From: Solibacillus daqui | Lineage (GTDB): Bacteria; Bacillota; Bacilli; Bacillales_A; Planococcaceae | Direction: 5' to 3' | Length of the DNA: 64,000 bases | NCBI RefSeq assembly: GCF_028747805.1 | Contig: NZ_CP114887.1 | Coordinates: forward strand, 3,452,001 to 3,516,000 | Shown: positions 17,390-27,737 of the stretch, piece by piece | Position numbering within the stretch: the stretch's first letter is position 1 | How the letters are laid out: each line of letters begins with the position of its first letter | Notes under the pieces: generated by a model | Told to the model about the DNA's origin: nothing | Database searches by the model: none | What the model saw: the letters and a program-made list of their open reading frames with translations, nothing else | Made by a program: the position numbers and the translations under genes

Positions 17390-17611
17390 ATGGACTTATC
17401 CAATCCAACACAAGAAAACGTCGCTTATATGATCGAACAAATTAAAGACAAGCTTCGTATGGCGAATGGCGATGCAATGCAATCAGAAGCATTCGACGAA
17501 AACAAATACGAAGATCTACAATATTTATATGAAATGGTGATGAAACGCGATTCCTTTAGCCCAAGCGAAATGAACGCAATTGTCGCTGAACTAGGTTCAC
17601 TACGTAAATAA
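17390..17611 (+). CDS. DUF1128 (YfkK/UPF0435) family protein
   Basis: A 73-residue helical protein matching the DUF1128 family: NVAYMIEQIKDKLRMAN, then the conserved YEDLQYLYEMVMKR and SPSEMNAIVAELG. Function unknown. ATG 17390 follows a weak GGCAGGG site; TGGTATACT just upstream (17358-17366) is a good extended -10. Monocistronic. Confidence 0.85.
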   Translation: MDLSNPTQENVAYMIEQIKDKLRMANGDAMQSEAFDENKYEDLQYLYEMVMKRDSFSPSEMNAIVAELGSLRK

Positions 17612-17616
17612 TCATC

Positions 17617-17650
17617 GAAAAAGCTCGTCGAAAAAATTCGACGAGCTTTT
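17617..17650 (+). terminator. Terminator of the DUF1128 gene, shared with psuG
   Basis: AAAGCTCGTCGAA and TTCGACGAGCTTT are perfectly complementary; it lies between convergent genes and can serve both. Confidence 0.85.
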
Positions 17651-17674
17651 ATATTATTCCCTAGGAAATAGTAG

Positions 17675-18583
17675 TTATTTATTTAATTCTACAGCAATTT
17701 TCGCGCCAATAACTGCATTGTTTTTCACTAATGCGATATTTGCGTCTAATGATTTACCTTCTGTTAACTCTTTTACCTTACCTAATAAGAAAGGCGTTAC
17801 ATTTTTACCTGCAATACCGTTAGCTTCAGCTTCTTTTAATGCATTTTCGATAATGTTAGTAATAAAGCTTGCTTCTATTGAATCTTCTACTGGAATTGGG
17901 TTAGCAATTAATGCACCCCCACGTAAGCCTAAATCCCATTTCGTACGTAAAATTGCCGCTGTTTCTTCTGGTGAATCAGAACGGAAGTTTACATCGAAGT
18001 CACTTTCACGTGTGTAGAATGCTGGTAACTTATCAGTGCCATAACCGATTACTGGTACGCCTTTTGTTTCTAAATATTCTAATGTAAGCCCGATATCTAA
18101 AATTGATTTTGCCCCAGCACATACAACAGCTACGTTAGTCATTGCTAATTCTTCTAAGTCAGCAGAAATGTCCATTGTTGTTTCTGCACCGCGGTGAACT
18201 CCACCAATACCGCCCGTTACGAATAACTCAATTCCTGCTAATTCAGCGCAAATCATTGTAGCTGCTACTGTTGTTGCGCCCATTTTTTTCGTTGCAAGTA
18301 AGTATCCGATATCACGACGAGATGCTTTTGCAACACCTTGAGCGTTACCAAACATTTCTAACTCTTCGTCTGATAAACCAATTTTAATTTGGCCATCAAT
18401 TAATGCGATTGTTGCTGGTACTGCGCCGCCATCACGAATGATTTGCTCTACTTCACGAGCTGTTTTTACGTTTTGTGGGTACGGCATACCATGTGAGATG
18501 ATTGTTGATTCTAAAGCTACGATTGGTAAGCCTTTCTCTTTTGCTTCTAATACCTCTTGAGAATATGATAAGTACTGTTTCAT
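17675..18583 (-). CDS. psuG: Pseudouridine-5'-phosphate glycosidase
   Basis: Cleaves pseudouridine 5'-phosphate to uracil and ribose 5-phosphate, the second step of pseudouridine salvage. The 302-residue protein carries [16 protein letters not shown] near the N-terminus, [11 protein letters not shown] and [10 protein letters not shown], all typical of PsuG (YeiN). ATG 18583 follows GGAGG and shares its A with the TAA stop of psuK (TAATG), so translation is probably coupled. Runs as the second gene of psuK-psuG. Confidence 0.94.
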   Translation of the reverse strand: MKQYLSYSQEVLEAKEKGLPIVALESTIISHGMPYPQNVKTAREVEQIIRDGGAVPATIALIDGQIKIGLSDEELEMFGNAQGVAKASRRDIGYLLATKKMGATTVAATMICAELAGIELFVTGGIGGVHRGAETTMDISADLEELAMTNVAVVCAGAKSILDIGLTLEYLETKGVPVIGYGTDKLPAFYTRESDFDVNFRSDSPEETAAILRTKWDLGLRGGALIANPIPVEDSIEASFITNIIENALKEAEANGIAGKNVTPFLLGKVKELTEGKSLDANIALVKNNAVIGAKIAVELNK

Positions 18584-19671
18584 TATAAATTCCTCCAATT
18601 AGTTAAGTTATTTTTAGATAAATCTGTGCGTACAGTTTTGTCGGATTGTAATGTTTTTGATGCATTAATTAATCCTAGCTGAACTGATTCTTCTAATGTT
18701 TCATTGTTTAACATGCCATGTAAATATGCACTTACAAATGCATCACCTGCACCAGTTACATCCACAATATCTTCAGTAACAACAGCTTTAAAATGCGTGA
18801 TGTTATTTGCATGCCCTGCCATTACACCTTGGTCCCCTAATGTAAGCAGCACATACTCTACTCCTTTTTCGAGTAATCCCTGCACTGCTTGCTCGTATTG
18901 CTCATATGTCTCTACTTTTTGTTGCAAGTAGGCTTCAGCTTCATCTCGATTACAAATTAGATAATTCACACCTTGCAAATCTTTTGGCATACGTGACATT
19001 TTGGGTGATGATACCGGAACAATCGCTAAAATAATATTATGCTGAGTAGCAAAATCTTTTACATATTGCACCGTTTCAAGTGGACAATTCAAATCAATAA
19101 TGATGCAGCTTGCATTTTGCAAAGTCGCCTCACATTTCTTGAGTACACTTGGTGTTAACTTATCGTAAATAGCCATGTTAGCCATTGCGATAACAAGCTC
19201 ACCAGTGTGGTCTAAAACTGCTGTATATGAACCAGTAGATTCATCTTTTACCTTTTCCACCAAATCAAAATTAATATAAGCACTACTCGATTGCTCAATT
19301 AATAATCCGTCATGGTCTTCACCAAGTGTCGTTAATAGTGATACAAAGTTACCTAGTCGCCCTAAATTTTCTGCAATGTTTCGTGCTACGCCGCCAACAC
19401 TTTCAGTTACAGATGCTGGATTAGATGTTCCTAACTGTGTGTTGCCTTCAATCGAAAATTTTCGGTCGACATTTGCACCACCAATTGCAATAATTTGATT
19501 CTTTTCAGGTAAAACATAAGCACGACCAATTATTTCTCCTCGTTTAATTAACGAGGAAATCGTATTTGCTAGAGCTGGCCTTGACATACCTAATTGCTCT
19601 GCCATTTCTTGTTGTGATAAATAAGGATTTTTTTTAATTAGCTGAAACACTAATTTTCCTTTTTCATTCAA
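18583..19671 (-). CDS. psuK: HTH domain fused to PfkB-type pseudouridine kinase
   Basis: About 362 residues: an N-terminal winged-helix domain (roughly residues 5-50, [20 protein letters not shown]) is joined to a PfkB carbohydrate kinase ending in the signature [16 protein letters not shown]. It phosphorylates pseudouridine for the adjacent PsuG. TTG 19671 is preferred, behind GAGGTGAGG; the longer frame from ATG 19695 begins about two bases from the predicted transcription start. The fused DNA-binding domain suggests the enzyme controls its own operon, and twin operator-like repeats sit on the promoter. The kinase substrate is inferred from psuG linkage. Confidence 0.88.
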   Translation of the reverse strand: MNEKGKLVFQLIKKNPYLSQQEMAEQLGMSRPALANTISSLIKRGEIIGRAYVLPEKNQIIAIGGANVDRKFSIEGNTQLGTSNPASVTESVGGVARNIAENLGRLGNFVSLLTTLGEDHDGLLIEQSSSAYINFDLVEKVKDESTGSYTAVLDHTGELVIAMANMAIYDKLTPSVLKKCEATLQNASCIIIDLNCPLETVQYVKDFATQHNIILAIVPVSSPKMSRMPKDLQGVNYLICNRDEAEAYLQQKVETYEQYEQAVQGLLEKGVEYVLLTLGDQGVMAGHANNITHFKAVVTEDIVDVTGAGDAFVSAYLHGMLNNETLEESVQLGLINASKTLQSDKTVRTDLSKNNLTNWRNL

Positions 19672-19689
19672 TAGCCTCACCTCACAATT

Positions 19690-19733
19690 AAACATTTGTT
19701 TGTAATTATAAACTTTTGTTTAAAAGATGTCAA
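19690..19733 (-). promoter_or_regulatory. psuKG promoter with two operator-like repeats
   Basis: On minus: TTGACA (19733-19728), 17 bases, TATAAT (19710-19705), a perfect sigma-A promoter. AAACAAAAGTTT (19721-19710) fills the spacer and AAACAAATGTTT (19701-19690) covers +1. The repeats are 20 bp apart, two helical turns. This is a natural repressor layout, probably for the HTH domain of PsuK. Confidence 0.75.
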
Positions 19734-19773
19734 AAAAAAAATTGCACAGAAATTAGTTTCTGTGCAATTTTTT
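19732..19773 (-). terminator. Second terminator after motB, next to the psuK promoter
   Basis: AATTGCACAGAAA and TTTCTGTGCAATT pair; ten T follow on minus and six on plus. The T-run merges into the psuK -35 element, insulating that promoter. Confidence 0.8.
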
Positions 19774-19883
19774 GCGCCGAGTATAGAAGCTACTGATTAT
19801 AAATGCATTGGCACACATTATTACAGCTCATTCATCTCTCTTCTGACCACTGTCCTTAGCCGATAATTCACACATAAAACAGA

Positions 19884-19917
19884 AACTGACCAAAAAGTAT
19901 ACACTTTTTGGTCAGTT
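19884..19917 (-). terminator. Terminator directly after motB
   Basis: AACTGACCAAAAAGT and ACTTTTTGGTCAGTT are perfectly complementary. It resembles the hairpins at 28.5, 28.7, 36.6 and 41.8 kb. The 110 bases between it and the next terminator hold nothing recognisable. Confidence 0.75.
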
Positions 19918-19923
19918 CTCTCA

Positions 19924-20694
19924 CTATTCAACAATTACTTCTCCAGCTTCGGTTACACGTGGTTGTACGAGTACTTCAACTCGGCGGTTCTTTGCACGCC
20001 CTTCTTCTGTGTCATTTGAAGCAATTGGGCTATATTCCCCAAAGCCTTTTACACTGAAGTATTTTGGGTCTAATTCTTTGTTTTCAGCGACAACTTCCTT
20101 CATGAAGTTAACCGCACGCATAACAGATAAATCCCAGTTAGAATCAAATTCGTTTGTATTGATTGGTACATTGTCTGTATGCCCTGTAATAACAATATTA
20201 CGTGGCGGATCGAACATTAATAACTTTGATAATTCATCTGCAATAGAATCGTATTCAGCTTTTACATCTGCTCGACCTGTATCGAACAATACGCTATCAC
20301 GAATCGTAATTAATAAACCTTCTTCAGTTAATTTTGTTTCGAATTGTTTTTCTAATTCATTAATTGCAATAAACTCATCCACTCGGTTTTGCGATTCTTT
20401 TAAACGTTCTTGGTCCTCCATATATTTAGAGGCCCCTGATTGAATATCAGAAGTTGAGCCATTTGGTGTTTGTATAACTGCTGGATTATCCATTACACCT
20501 GTGCCACTCGTAAAAATGTCATTGAACACGGCAGACATTTGATTTAACTTATTTTGGTCAACCGTACTCGATGCAAACAGTACGATAAAAAGCGCTAATA
20601 GCAGCGTTAAAATATCCGCATAAGGCACTAGCCAGGATTCATCCATGTGCTCCTCATGCTTCTTATGTTTTTTATGCTTCTTTGCCAAGGCCAC
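19924..20694 (-). CDS. motB: Flagellar stator protein MotB
   Basis: A 256-residue stator subunit with an unusual Lys/His-rich N-terminus (three KKH-like repeats), one membrane helix containing the ion-binding aspartate D27 in VPYADILTLLLALF, and a C-terminal OmpA-like peptidoglycan-binding domain with GHTDNVP and AKNRRVEV. With MotA it forms the torque-generating ion channel. The frame opens at GTG 20694, which overlaps motA by 23 bases; a TTG two codons later is another option. Ion type (H+ or Na+) cannot be decided by eye. Confidence 0.92.
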   Translation of the reverse strand: MALAKKHKKHKKHEEHMDESWLVPYADILTLLLALFIVLFASSTVDQNKLNQMSAVFNDIFTSGTGVMDNPAVIQTPNGSTSDIQSGASKYMEDQERLKESQNRVDEFIAINELEKQFETKLTEEGLLITIRDSVLFDTGRADVKAEYDSIADELSKLLMFDPPRNIVITGHTDNVPINTNEFDSNWDLSVMRAVNFMKEVVAENKELDPKYFSVKGFGEYSPIASNDTEEGRAKNRRVEVLVQPRVTEAGEVIVE

Positions 20695-21472
20695 CCGCCC
20701 CGCTTTCCGTAATTTGCTTACGCTCTTCCATTGTTAAGTACGAAGCTAATTTTTGTTCAATTACACGAGGTGCTTCACCTTCAAGTACTGATAAAATTCC
20801 TTCAACCATCATATACTTTTGCTTTACCTCAACAGCTGATTTACGCTTTAGTTTGTTTGCAAATGGGTGCCATAGAACGTACCCCGTGAAAATACCGAGT
20901 AATGTTGCCACGAACGCTGCTGAAATGGCATGTCCTAGTTTATCAATATCGGACATATCTTTTAAGGCAGCAATAAGGCCAACTACCGCACCTAATACCC
21001 CTAGCGTTGGAGCGTATGTACCAGCTTGTGAGAATATCCCCGCCCCTGAAGCATGGCGGTCTTCCATTGCTTCTACTTCTTCTGTTAACACATCGCGAAT
21101 GTAGTCAGCGTTTTGACCATCGATCGCTAATGTTAAACCATTTTTTAAGAATGGATCTTCAATTTCAGCCGCTTTACTTTCAAGCGCTAATAATCCTTCA
21201 CGGCGAGCTAAATCTGCCCATTGTGAAAACATTTTAATTAATTCAATATCACTCGCTAATTTTGTTTCTGTAAATAAAATTTTGAAAAGCTTTGGAACTC
21301 TTTTTAATTCCTTCATAGGGAATGCGATTGTTACAGCGGCAATTGTACCAAAAATGATGATTAAAATTGCAGCAGGGTTGATTAATACTTCAGGACCTAC
21401 GCCTTTTAAAAACATCCCTACTAATAGGGCTACAAAGGCAATAATAATCCCAACAAGTGATGAAATATCCAT
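20672..21472 (-). CDS. motA: Flagellar stator protein MotA
   Basis: A 266-residue membrane protein with four helices. The large cytoplasmic loop has the conserved charged stretch ARREGLLALE, and helix 3-4 has YAPTLGVLGAVVGLI and FVATLLGIFTGYV. Its C-terminal tail overlaps motB. ATG 21472 follows TTGGAGG. As a stator it couples ion flow to flagellar rotation. No other flagellar gene is nearby, which is usual for the separate motAB operon in bacilli. Confidence 0.93.
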   Translation of the reverse strand: MDISSLVGIIIAFVALLVGMFLKGVGPEVLINPAAILIIIFGTIAAVTIAFPMKELKRVPKLFKILFTETKLASDIELIKMFSQWADLARREGLLALESKAAEIEDPFLKNGLTLAIDGQNADYIRDVLTEEVEAMEDRHASGAGIFSQAGTYAPTLGVLGAVVGLIAALKDMSDIDKLGHAISAAFVATLLGIFTGYVLWHPFANKLKRKSAVEVKQKYMMVEGILSVLEGEAPRVIEQKLASYLTMEERKQITESGAGGLGKEA

Positions 21473-21671
21473 TATGTAGTACCTCCAAATTACTATGTCT
21501 TTTCTTATTTCGGTCTATTTAACTTTTTATTAACTTCCTATACACTAGTATAAAGGCAAAAAAATTTTTTTTCGATGCATTATTGGATTTTTCTGTTGTT
21601 TTCTGTAATTTTGATTATAATGTATCAAAAAAAACCAATTTTATTATTCAATTATCGGAGGAATGATTCAA

Positions 21672-22907
21672 ATGAACTCAAATTTTGAAAGAAATTTAGC
21701 AAATTATGCTGAATTAGCAGTAAAAACAGGCGTTAATATCCAGACGAATCAATATTTATACATTGCTGCTTCTATCGAGGCTGCACCATTTGTTCAAAAA
21801 GTTACTAAAATTGCCTATGAAAATGGCGCAAAACAAGTATTTGTCGACTATACAGATGATATTATTGCACGTACTCGTTTTGAACTAGCTCAAGAAGATA
21901 GTTTTGATTTCTTCCCTCCTTGGAAAGTTCAGGAACGTGAATGGTTAGCAGAACAAGGTGCAGCATTTATGAGCATTGTTTCTCAAAGCCCTGATTTACT
22001 TTCAGGAATTGATTCTAATAAAATTGCAAGCGCTCAAAAAGCGGCTGGTATGGCTTTAAATAAATACCGACAATATGTACAAGCAGATAAAATTAGTTGG
22101 ACTGTTATCGCAGCACCATCAGAACAATGGGCTAGCAAGGTATTCCCAGATTTACCTAAAGAAGAACAAGTCGATGCACTATGGGATGCGATTTTCAAAG
22201 CGACTCGTTCTGACTTAGAAAACCCTGTAAAAGCATGGGCAATTCACAACGATAACTTACACGAAAAAGTAGATTACTTAAACGAAAAAAACTATGCAAA
22301 ATTACATTACACAGCACCAGGCACAGATTTAACAATTGAGCTTCCTAAAGGTCATTTATGGTGTGGAGCTGGCAGCGTGAATGAAAAAGGTGAAGAATTC
22401 ATGGCAAATATGCCAACAGAAGAAGTGTTCACAGTACCTCATAAAGACGGTGTAAACGGGTATGTATCAAGCACAAAACCACTTAGCTACGGCGGTAACA
22501 TTATCGACAATTTCAAAATCACATTTGAAAATGGACGCATTGTAAACGTTGAAGCAGAGCAAGGTGAAGAAGTTCTTAAAAACTTAGTGGCTACTGATGA
22601 AGGCTCTCACTACTTGGGCGAAGTTGCATTAGTTCCGTTCCAATCGCCAATTTCGCAATCGAATATTTTATTCTATAACACATTATTCGATGAAAATGCA
22701 TCAAACCACTTAGCAATCGGTAGCGCTTATGCATTCTGTTTAGAAGGTGGCAAAACGATGTCACGTGAAGATTTATTAGCAAATGGCTTAAATCAAAGTA
22801 TTACACATGTTGACTTTATGATTGGCTCTGACAAAATGAATATTGATGGTATTACAGCAGCAGGTACGGCTGAACCTGTATTCCGTAACGGGAACTGGGC
22901 ATTTTAA
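21672..22907 (+). CDS. ampS: M29 family aminopeptidase (AmpS-like), copy 1
   Basis: A 411-residue cytoplasmic metallo-aminopeptidase of the thermophilic aminopeptidase family M29. The metal-site region is visible as MPTEEVFT, GEVALVPF, FDENASNHLAIG and the conserved end RNGNWAF. It trims N-terminal residues from peptides. ATG 21672 is used (ten bases after GGAGG); the ATG at 21663 is one base from that site. A homologue of similar length is encoded at 33983-35212 on minus, with long shared stretches, so the genome has at least two. Confidence 0.88.
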   Translation: MNSNFERNLANYAELAVKTGVNIQTNQYLYIAASIEAAPFVQKVTKIAYENGAKQVFVDYTDDIIARTRFELAQEDSFDFFPPWKVQEREWLAEQGAAFMSIVSQSPDLLSGIDSNKIASAQKAAGMALNKYRQYVQADKISWTVIAAPSEQWASKVFPDLPKEEQVDALWDAIFKATRSDLENPVKAWAIHNDNLHEKVDYLNEKNYAKLHYTAPGTDLTIELPKGHLWCGAGSVNEKGEEFMANMPTEEVFTVPHKDGVNGYVSSTKPLSYGGNIIDNFKITFENGRIVNVEAEQGEEVLKNLVATDEGSHYLGEVALVPFQSPISQSNILFYNTLFDENASNHLAIGSAYAFCLEGGKTMSREDLLANGLNQSITHVDFMIGSDKMNIDGITAAGTAEPVFRNGNWAF

Positions 22908-23005
22908 TCGAATTCGAAATTTCAAGATGTCGCCATAATTACAATTTATTCTATATTAAAACCATAAAATCCCCTACAATGTTCCAATTCATTAGGTTAT
23001 AATTG

Positions 23006-23024
23006 GATAATGATTCTTATTATA
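23006..23024 (+). promoter_or_regulatory. Fur-box-like site before a His-tailed small protein
   Basis: GATAATGATTCTTATTATA matches 14 of 19 positions of the classical Fur box, with symmetric ATAAT/ATTAT ends, just downstream of a TATAAT (22998-23003), thus at about +1. Confidence 0.5.
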
Positions 23025-23042
23025 TTGCAGAGAGGAGTTTTT

Positions 23043-23246
23043 ATGATGTTTGATCACCGTCATCCATTTTTATCTGATTACTACACGTTAGTATTTGGAT
23101 TCTCTATCGTTCTTATTGTTTTCCTAATTATGTTCATTCAGTATTTACGTATGGGGTTACAATCTCACGAATCTGTCGTAGTAGATTCAAAAGCAGGTAC
23201 ATTCGCTTCAAACGAAAAATCAAACGATGGACATCACCATCATTAA
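23043..23246 (+). CDS. Small membrane protein with His-rich tail, possibly iron-regulated
   Basis: A 67-residue protein: MMFDHRHPFL, then one strong membrane helix (about residues 13-35), then a short soluble tail ending in DGHHHH. ATG 23043 follows AGAGGAG; an earlier in-frame ATG lies ahead of the Fur-like box's end and has no binding site. Terminal histidines and the Fur-like operator suggest a link to metal handling, but the family is not recognised and this is only inference. A terminator-like GAGCGG/CCGCTC type repeat follows at 23259-23290. Confidence 0.6.
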   Translation: MMFDHRHPFLSDYYTLVFGFSIVLIVFLIMFIQYLRMGLQSHESVVVDSKAGTFASNEKSNDGHHHH

Positions 23247-23408
23247 AATTTTTCACAACCGCTCTTATTATAGGGCGGTTGTTTTTTTGCTTTTTTCGAC
23301 ATAAGTTCGCTTTATTTTCATTAAAATTCTCATTAAATATGTCGATTAATTTGAATTATCTAAATTATATTTTAAAATAAGTAGAAATCGAAAGGGGATT
23401 AAAAAATT

Positions 23409-23972
23409 ATGTCAGCTTTACAATCAATTTTAGAATATAACCAACAATTTGTTGATGAAAAACAATATGAAGCGTATGCAACGACAAAATACCCTGATAA
23501 AAAAATTGTTATTTTATCGTGTATGGATACGCGTTTAGTAGAATTATTACCTAAAGCAATGAATTTACGTAATGGTGATGTGAAGGTTGTCAAAAGTGCT
23601 GGGGCAATTGTCAACCATCCATTCGGTGGGATTATGCGTAGCTTACTTGTTGCCGTATACGAATTAAAAGCAGACGAAATATACATCATCGGGCACTACG
23701 ATTGCGGAATGAGTGCCGTGGATCCAGACGTAATGGTTGGTCACATGCTAGAACGAGGGGTAAAGCAAGAAACAATCGATATTTTAAATTATTCTGGTGT
23801 TAATTTAGACCAGTGGCTACGTGGTTTTGGCGATGTCAAAACAAGTGTACTAAAAAGTGTGGATTTAGTAAGAAGTCACCCTCTAATGCCAGCTGGTGTA
23901 CCAGTGCACGGCTTAGTTATTGATCCAGAGACAGGCAAGTTAGACTTAGTAACTGACGGCAATAAAGCATAA
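23409..23972 (+). CDS. Beta-class carbonic anhydrase
   Basis: A 187-residue enzyme that hydrates CO2 to bicarbonate. The zinc ligands C38, H96 and C99 and the D40-R42 dyad are visible in SCMDTR and GHYDCG. It resembles the YvdA/YtiB-type single-domain enzymes of bacilli. ATG 23409 follows GAAAGGGG. It probably supplies bicarbonate for carboxylation reactions. Single gene with a terminator that overlaps the end of the convergent acetyltransferase. Confidence 0.9.
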   Translation: MSALQSILEYNQQFVDEKQYEAYATTKYPDKKIVILSCMDTRLVELLPKAMNLRNGDVKVVKSAGAIVNHPFGGIMRSLLVAVYELKADEIYIIGHYDCGMSAVDPDVMVGHMLERGVKQETIDILNYSGVNLDQWLRGFGDVKTSVLKSVDLVRSHPLMPAGVPVHGLVIDPETGKLDLVTDGNKA

Positions 23973-24006
23973 AAAATCTTTAACTGCTCTATTCATTAAA
24001 TAACAC

Positions 24007-24040
24007 AAACGCGGCTGAACTATTTTCAGCCGCGTTTTTT
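24007..24040 (+). terminator. Terminator of carbonic anhydrase
   Basis: AAACGCGGCTGAA and TTCAGCCGCGTTT pair, then TTTTT. The TGA stop of the convergent acetyltransferase is inside the stem. Confidence 0.85.
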
Positions 24041-24598
24041 TAAATTCATTTTTTTATATTCATCCTGTAAAATAGCATACATATAATGATCAACCCACAC
24101 CCCGTTAATAAATAGCAATTGTCTAAGTAGCCCCTCGCGAGTGAAGCCTGATTTTTCTAATACCTTAACTGATGCTAAATTTTGCGGCGCCACATACGCT
24201 TCAATCCGATGAATATTTAACCTATTAAAGCCAAATTCCAACAATAATCGAACAGCTTCAGTCGTAATTCCACGACCGATATAACGTTCATCCATCGAAT
24301 AGCCTACAAAGCAGCTTGAGAATGGTAAGCGCTTAATCGAATACAAAGAAATATGCCCAATTAGTCGCTGGCTACCATGATCAAAAATGCCAAATGAAAA
24401 TTCTCGATTCGCTTGAAGAAGTTGAAGACTTTCTAAAATCTTTTGATATTGAGCCTCTTCTGTATAAAACTCATCGCGATGCAATGGTTCATAAGTAGAC
24501 CAATAAAATTTATTGTCTGCTAACAGTTGAGCTAATGCTCTTGCATCAGATGGTGTAAACGTACGTAACGAACAGTTTTGACCTGTAAGTTGTACCAT
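24026..24598 (-). CDS. GNAT N-acetyltransferase, RimJ/RimL type
   Basis: A 190-residue acetyltransferase. The acetyl-CoA motif A region is GYSMDERYIGRGITTEAVRLLL, followed by NIHRIEAYVAPQNLAS and EKSGFTREG, the standard RimJ/YdaF order. It may acetylate a ribosomal protein N-terminus or a small molecule. ATG 24598 is chosen behind GAAGGAGGG; a longer frame to 24640 would place the binding site inside the gene. Its stop lies inside the carbonic anhydrase terminator. Confidence 0.83.
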   Translation of the reverse strand: MVQLTGQNCSLRTFTPSDARALAQLLADNKFYWSTYEPLHRDEFYTEEAQYQKILESLQLLQANREFSFGIFDHGSQRLIGHISLYSIKRLPFSSCFVGYSMDERYIGRGITTEAVRLLLEFGFNRLNIHRIEAYVAPQNLASVKVLEKSGFTREGLLRQLLFINGVWVDHYMYAILQDEYKKMNLKKRG

Positions 24599-24695
24599 TG
24601 GACCCTCCTTCTTTTTTAAAAAGTTAAATAGGCTTCCCACATTGATTCACCTTCAATATCACATAAACTTTTTCTCGAGATCATTTTAAATTTTT

Positions 24696-25550
24696 TCATT
24701 TTGACTTTTTCTTTTTGACCTTGTTCTTTTTCACTTGAGCTACCACAGCTTCCCCTGTTGTTGCTACTTCTTCATGCTCTGCTGCTTCTATTTCTTCTTG
24801 CTGCCTTTCTAATACATTTGTAATGTGTAAGCCACGACGTGCCACTTCTTTTTCGATATGTGCCATTACTTCTTTTAATACTTGTACGCGTGCATACAGC
24901 TTATTATTCCCAGGAATTAAACACCACGGTGCATTTTCTGTATCCGTTTTTGCAAACATTTCGTCTGCGGCTTCGCTATATAAGCTAAATTTTTCACGGT
25001 TACGCCAGTCTTCATCTGTTAGTTTCCATGCTTTGTATGGATCATGTGCACGTTCATTGAAACGTTTTAATTGCTCATCTTCATCAATATGAATCCAGAA
25101 TTTGATCATGATGTAATCTTCATCAGTTAATTGCTTTTCAAAGTCATTAATTTCACCGTAAGCACGTTTCCATTCTTCCTCTGTAGCAAAGCCTTCGATA
25201 CGTTCTACCAAGACACGTCCATACCAAGAACGGTCAAAAATCGCGATTTGCCCGTGCTGAGGAAGCTTTCTCCAAAAACGGTGCATATAATGATAGCGCT
25301 TTTCGTGAGGCTGTGGTGCAGAAATAGGCGTTACAAGTAGTCCACGTGGGTCCACACGCTCTGTTAAACGCTTAATGGCGCCGCCTTTCCCTGCTGCATC
25401 CATTCCTTCAAATGCAATGATTAATCCGATTTTGTTATTAAATAAAAACTGCTGTGCATTTAGTATTTCATATTGCAACATTTTAATTTTCTTTTTATAC
25501 ATTTTTTTGTCTAATTCTATTGATAAATCCAAGTCTTTTAATTTCTTCAT
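24696..25550 (-). CDS. ppk2: Polyphosphate kinase 2 family protein
   Basis: A 284-residue PPK2 that transfers phosphate between polyphosphate and nucleotides. Walker A is FEGMDAAGKGG (residues 47-57), Walker B-like DRSWYGR has D106, and the lid has ERAHDPYKAWKLTDEDW. The length and single domain fit the class I/III enzymes, but class cannot be settled by eye. The last 25 residues are an unusual Lys/Val-rich tail (KKNKVKKKKSK) that may bind polyphosphate or nucleic acid. ATG 25550 follows AGGAGGG. Stands alone. Confidence 0.9.
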   Translation of the reverse strand: MKKLKDLDLSIELDKKMYKKKIKMLQYEILNAQQFLFNNKIGLIIAFEGMDAAGKGGAIKRLTERVDPRGLLVTPISAPQPHEKRYHYMHRFWRKLPQHGQIAIFDRSWYGRVLVERIEGFATEEEWKRAYGEINDFEKQLTDEDYIMIKFWIHIDEDEQLKRFNERAHDPYKAWKLTDEDWRNREKFSLYSEAADEMFAKTDTENAPWCLIPGNNKLYARVQVLKEVMAHIEKEVARRGLHITNVLERQQEEIEAAEHEEVATTGEAVVAQVKKNKVKKKKSK

Positions 25551-25674
25551 TTTTTATACCCTCCTAAATATTGCTACTTCCATTTTACTTGAAAGTGTAT
25601 AGAAATGGTAATCGATAATGTAATGAATTAAAGTGGCAATAAAGATATCTACTTCGGCCCTTTCTATTACAAAT

Positions 25675-25716
25675 AAAAAAACGTGAAAAGCTTGTTAAAT
25701 AAGCCTTCACGTTTTT
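25675..25716 (-). terminator. Terminator after map
   Basis: AAACGTGAAAAGCTT pairs imperfectly with AAGCCTTCACGTTT; A/T runs lie on both sides. Confidence 0.8.
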
Positions 25717-25723
25717 CTATATA

Positions 25724-26929
<1,206 letters not shown>

Positions 26930-27019
26930 CTCGTCAAATCATACAACGATGCACGGTACAAAATTATATTTCAGATATGAAAATGTAAGGCGATAAACCC
27001 AATAATAAAGTATTGAATG

Positions 27020-27060
27020 AAAAAAGGTGTAGTTCGCTATTTGAACTACACCTTTTTTTA
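27020..27060 (-). terminator. Terminator after thiT (bidirectional)
   Basis: AAAAGGTGTAGTT and AACTACACCTTTT pair perfectly with long A and T runs on both sides. Confidence 0.85.
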
Positions 27061-27061
27061 C

Positions 27062-27622
27062 TTATTTAAATGTTTGTAATAACCTTGGTGCTGTTGTAAA
27101 TAACAACACAGCAATTACCGCAGTCAAAATTGTTGCCGGTAGCATGTATGAACCATTATAAATAATTGAATAAATCCAAACATTATCATCACCAGCATAT
27201 TCTTTAAAGAACACCACACCCGCAAGTAAATGCGAAATAAAACGTAATGTTCCTCCTAATAGTGCACCAAGTACAATATAAATTGTCATTTTCTTTTTAT
27301 CTACGCTTTTTGCTGCCTGTAATAATGGTTTACGGATCACTGCGACCAATCCTACTACTGTAAAGGCAAGACCATAATCTAAAATTGCCTGGAACCAATG
27401 TACAATATACCCGCCAAACATTATTTGTAATACGCCAATAATAAGACCTGTCGCAAGCCCAGCAGTTAATCCCCAACGAATCGCCATCAGCATAATTGGT
27501 AACATCACAAAGCTAATCGAACCACCTTGTGCCCACAGTTTAAATGAAAATTGATCTAACACAATTCCGATACCTGCAAATATGGCAATTTCAACCAGCA
27601 TTAATAATTTCTTTTTGTCCAT
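27062..27622 (-). CDS. thiT: Energy-coupled thiamine transporter, S component ThiT
   Basis: A 186-residue integral membrane protein with about six helices. It is the substrate-binding S component of an ECF transporter for thiamine; the shared EcfA/EcfA'/EcfT module is encoded elsewhere. The N-terminal MDKKKLLMLVEIAIFAGIG is the typical ThiT start and the later SISFVMLPIMLMAIRWG segment holds the ThiT-type loop. A TPP riboswitch in the leader supports the substrate. ATG 27622 follows GAAAGGGG. Confidence 0.93.
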   Translation of the reverse strand: MDKKKLLMLVEIAIFAGIGIVLDQFSFKLWAQGGSISFVMLPIMLMAIRWGLTAGLATGLIIGVLQIMFGGYIVHWFQAILDYGLAFTVVGLVAVIRKPLLQAAKSVDKKKMTIYIVLGALLGGTLRFISHLLAGVVFFKEYAGDDNVWIYSIIYNGSYMLPATILTAVIAVLLFTTAPRLLQTFK

Positions 27623-27678
27623 AACAAAGCCCCTTTCTTTTTCCGATGTAACAGAAGTTAAAGAAGGAATAGAAAAGC

Positions 27679-27717
27679 AAAAAAAAGCAATAATTAGGAT
27701 AAAATCCTAACCATTGC
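27679..27717 (-). terminator. thiT: Expression-platform terminator of the TPP riboswitch
   Basis: GCAATGGTTAGGAT and ATCCTAATTATTGC form a near-perfect stem on minus, followed by TTTTTTTT, just upstream of the thiT ribosome binding site. Confidence 0.85.
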
Positions 27718-27737
27718 TTGAACAGTCGGTTTCTATC

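Noticed and set aside
17074..17403. 109-codon ORF on minus through the structured repeat
   Set aside because: It lies over repeat copy A, has no ribosome binding site, and its protein is of low complexity with no family; the DNA is explained by the repeat.
20009..20443. 144-codon ORF antisense to motB
   Set aside because: Shadow frame; motB is certain on the other strand.
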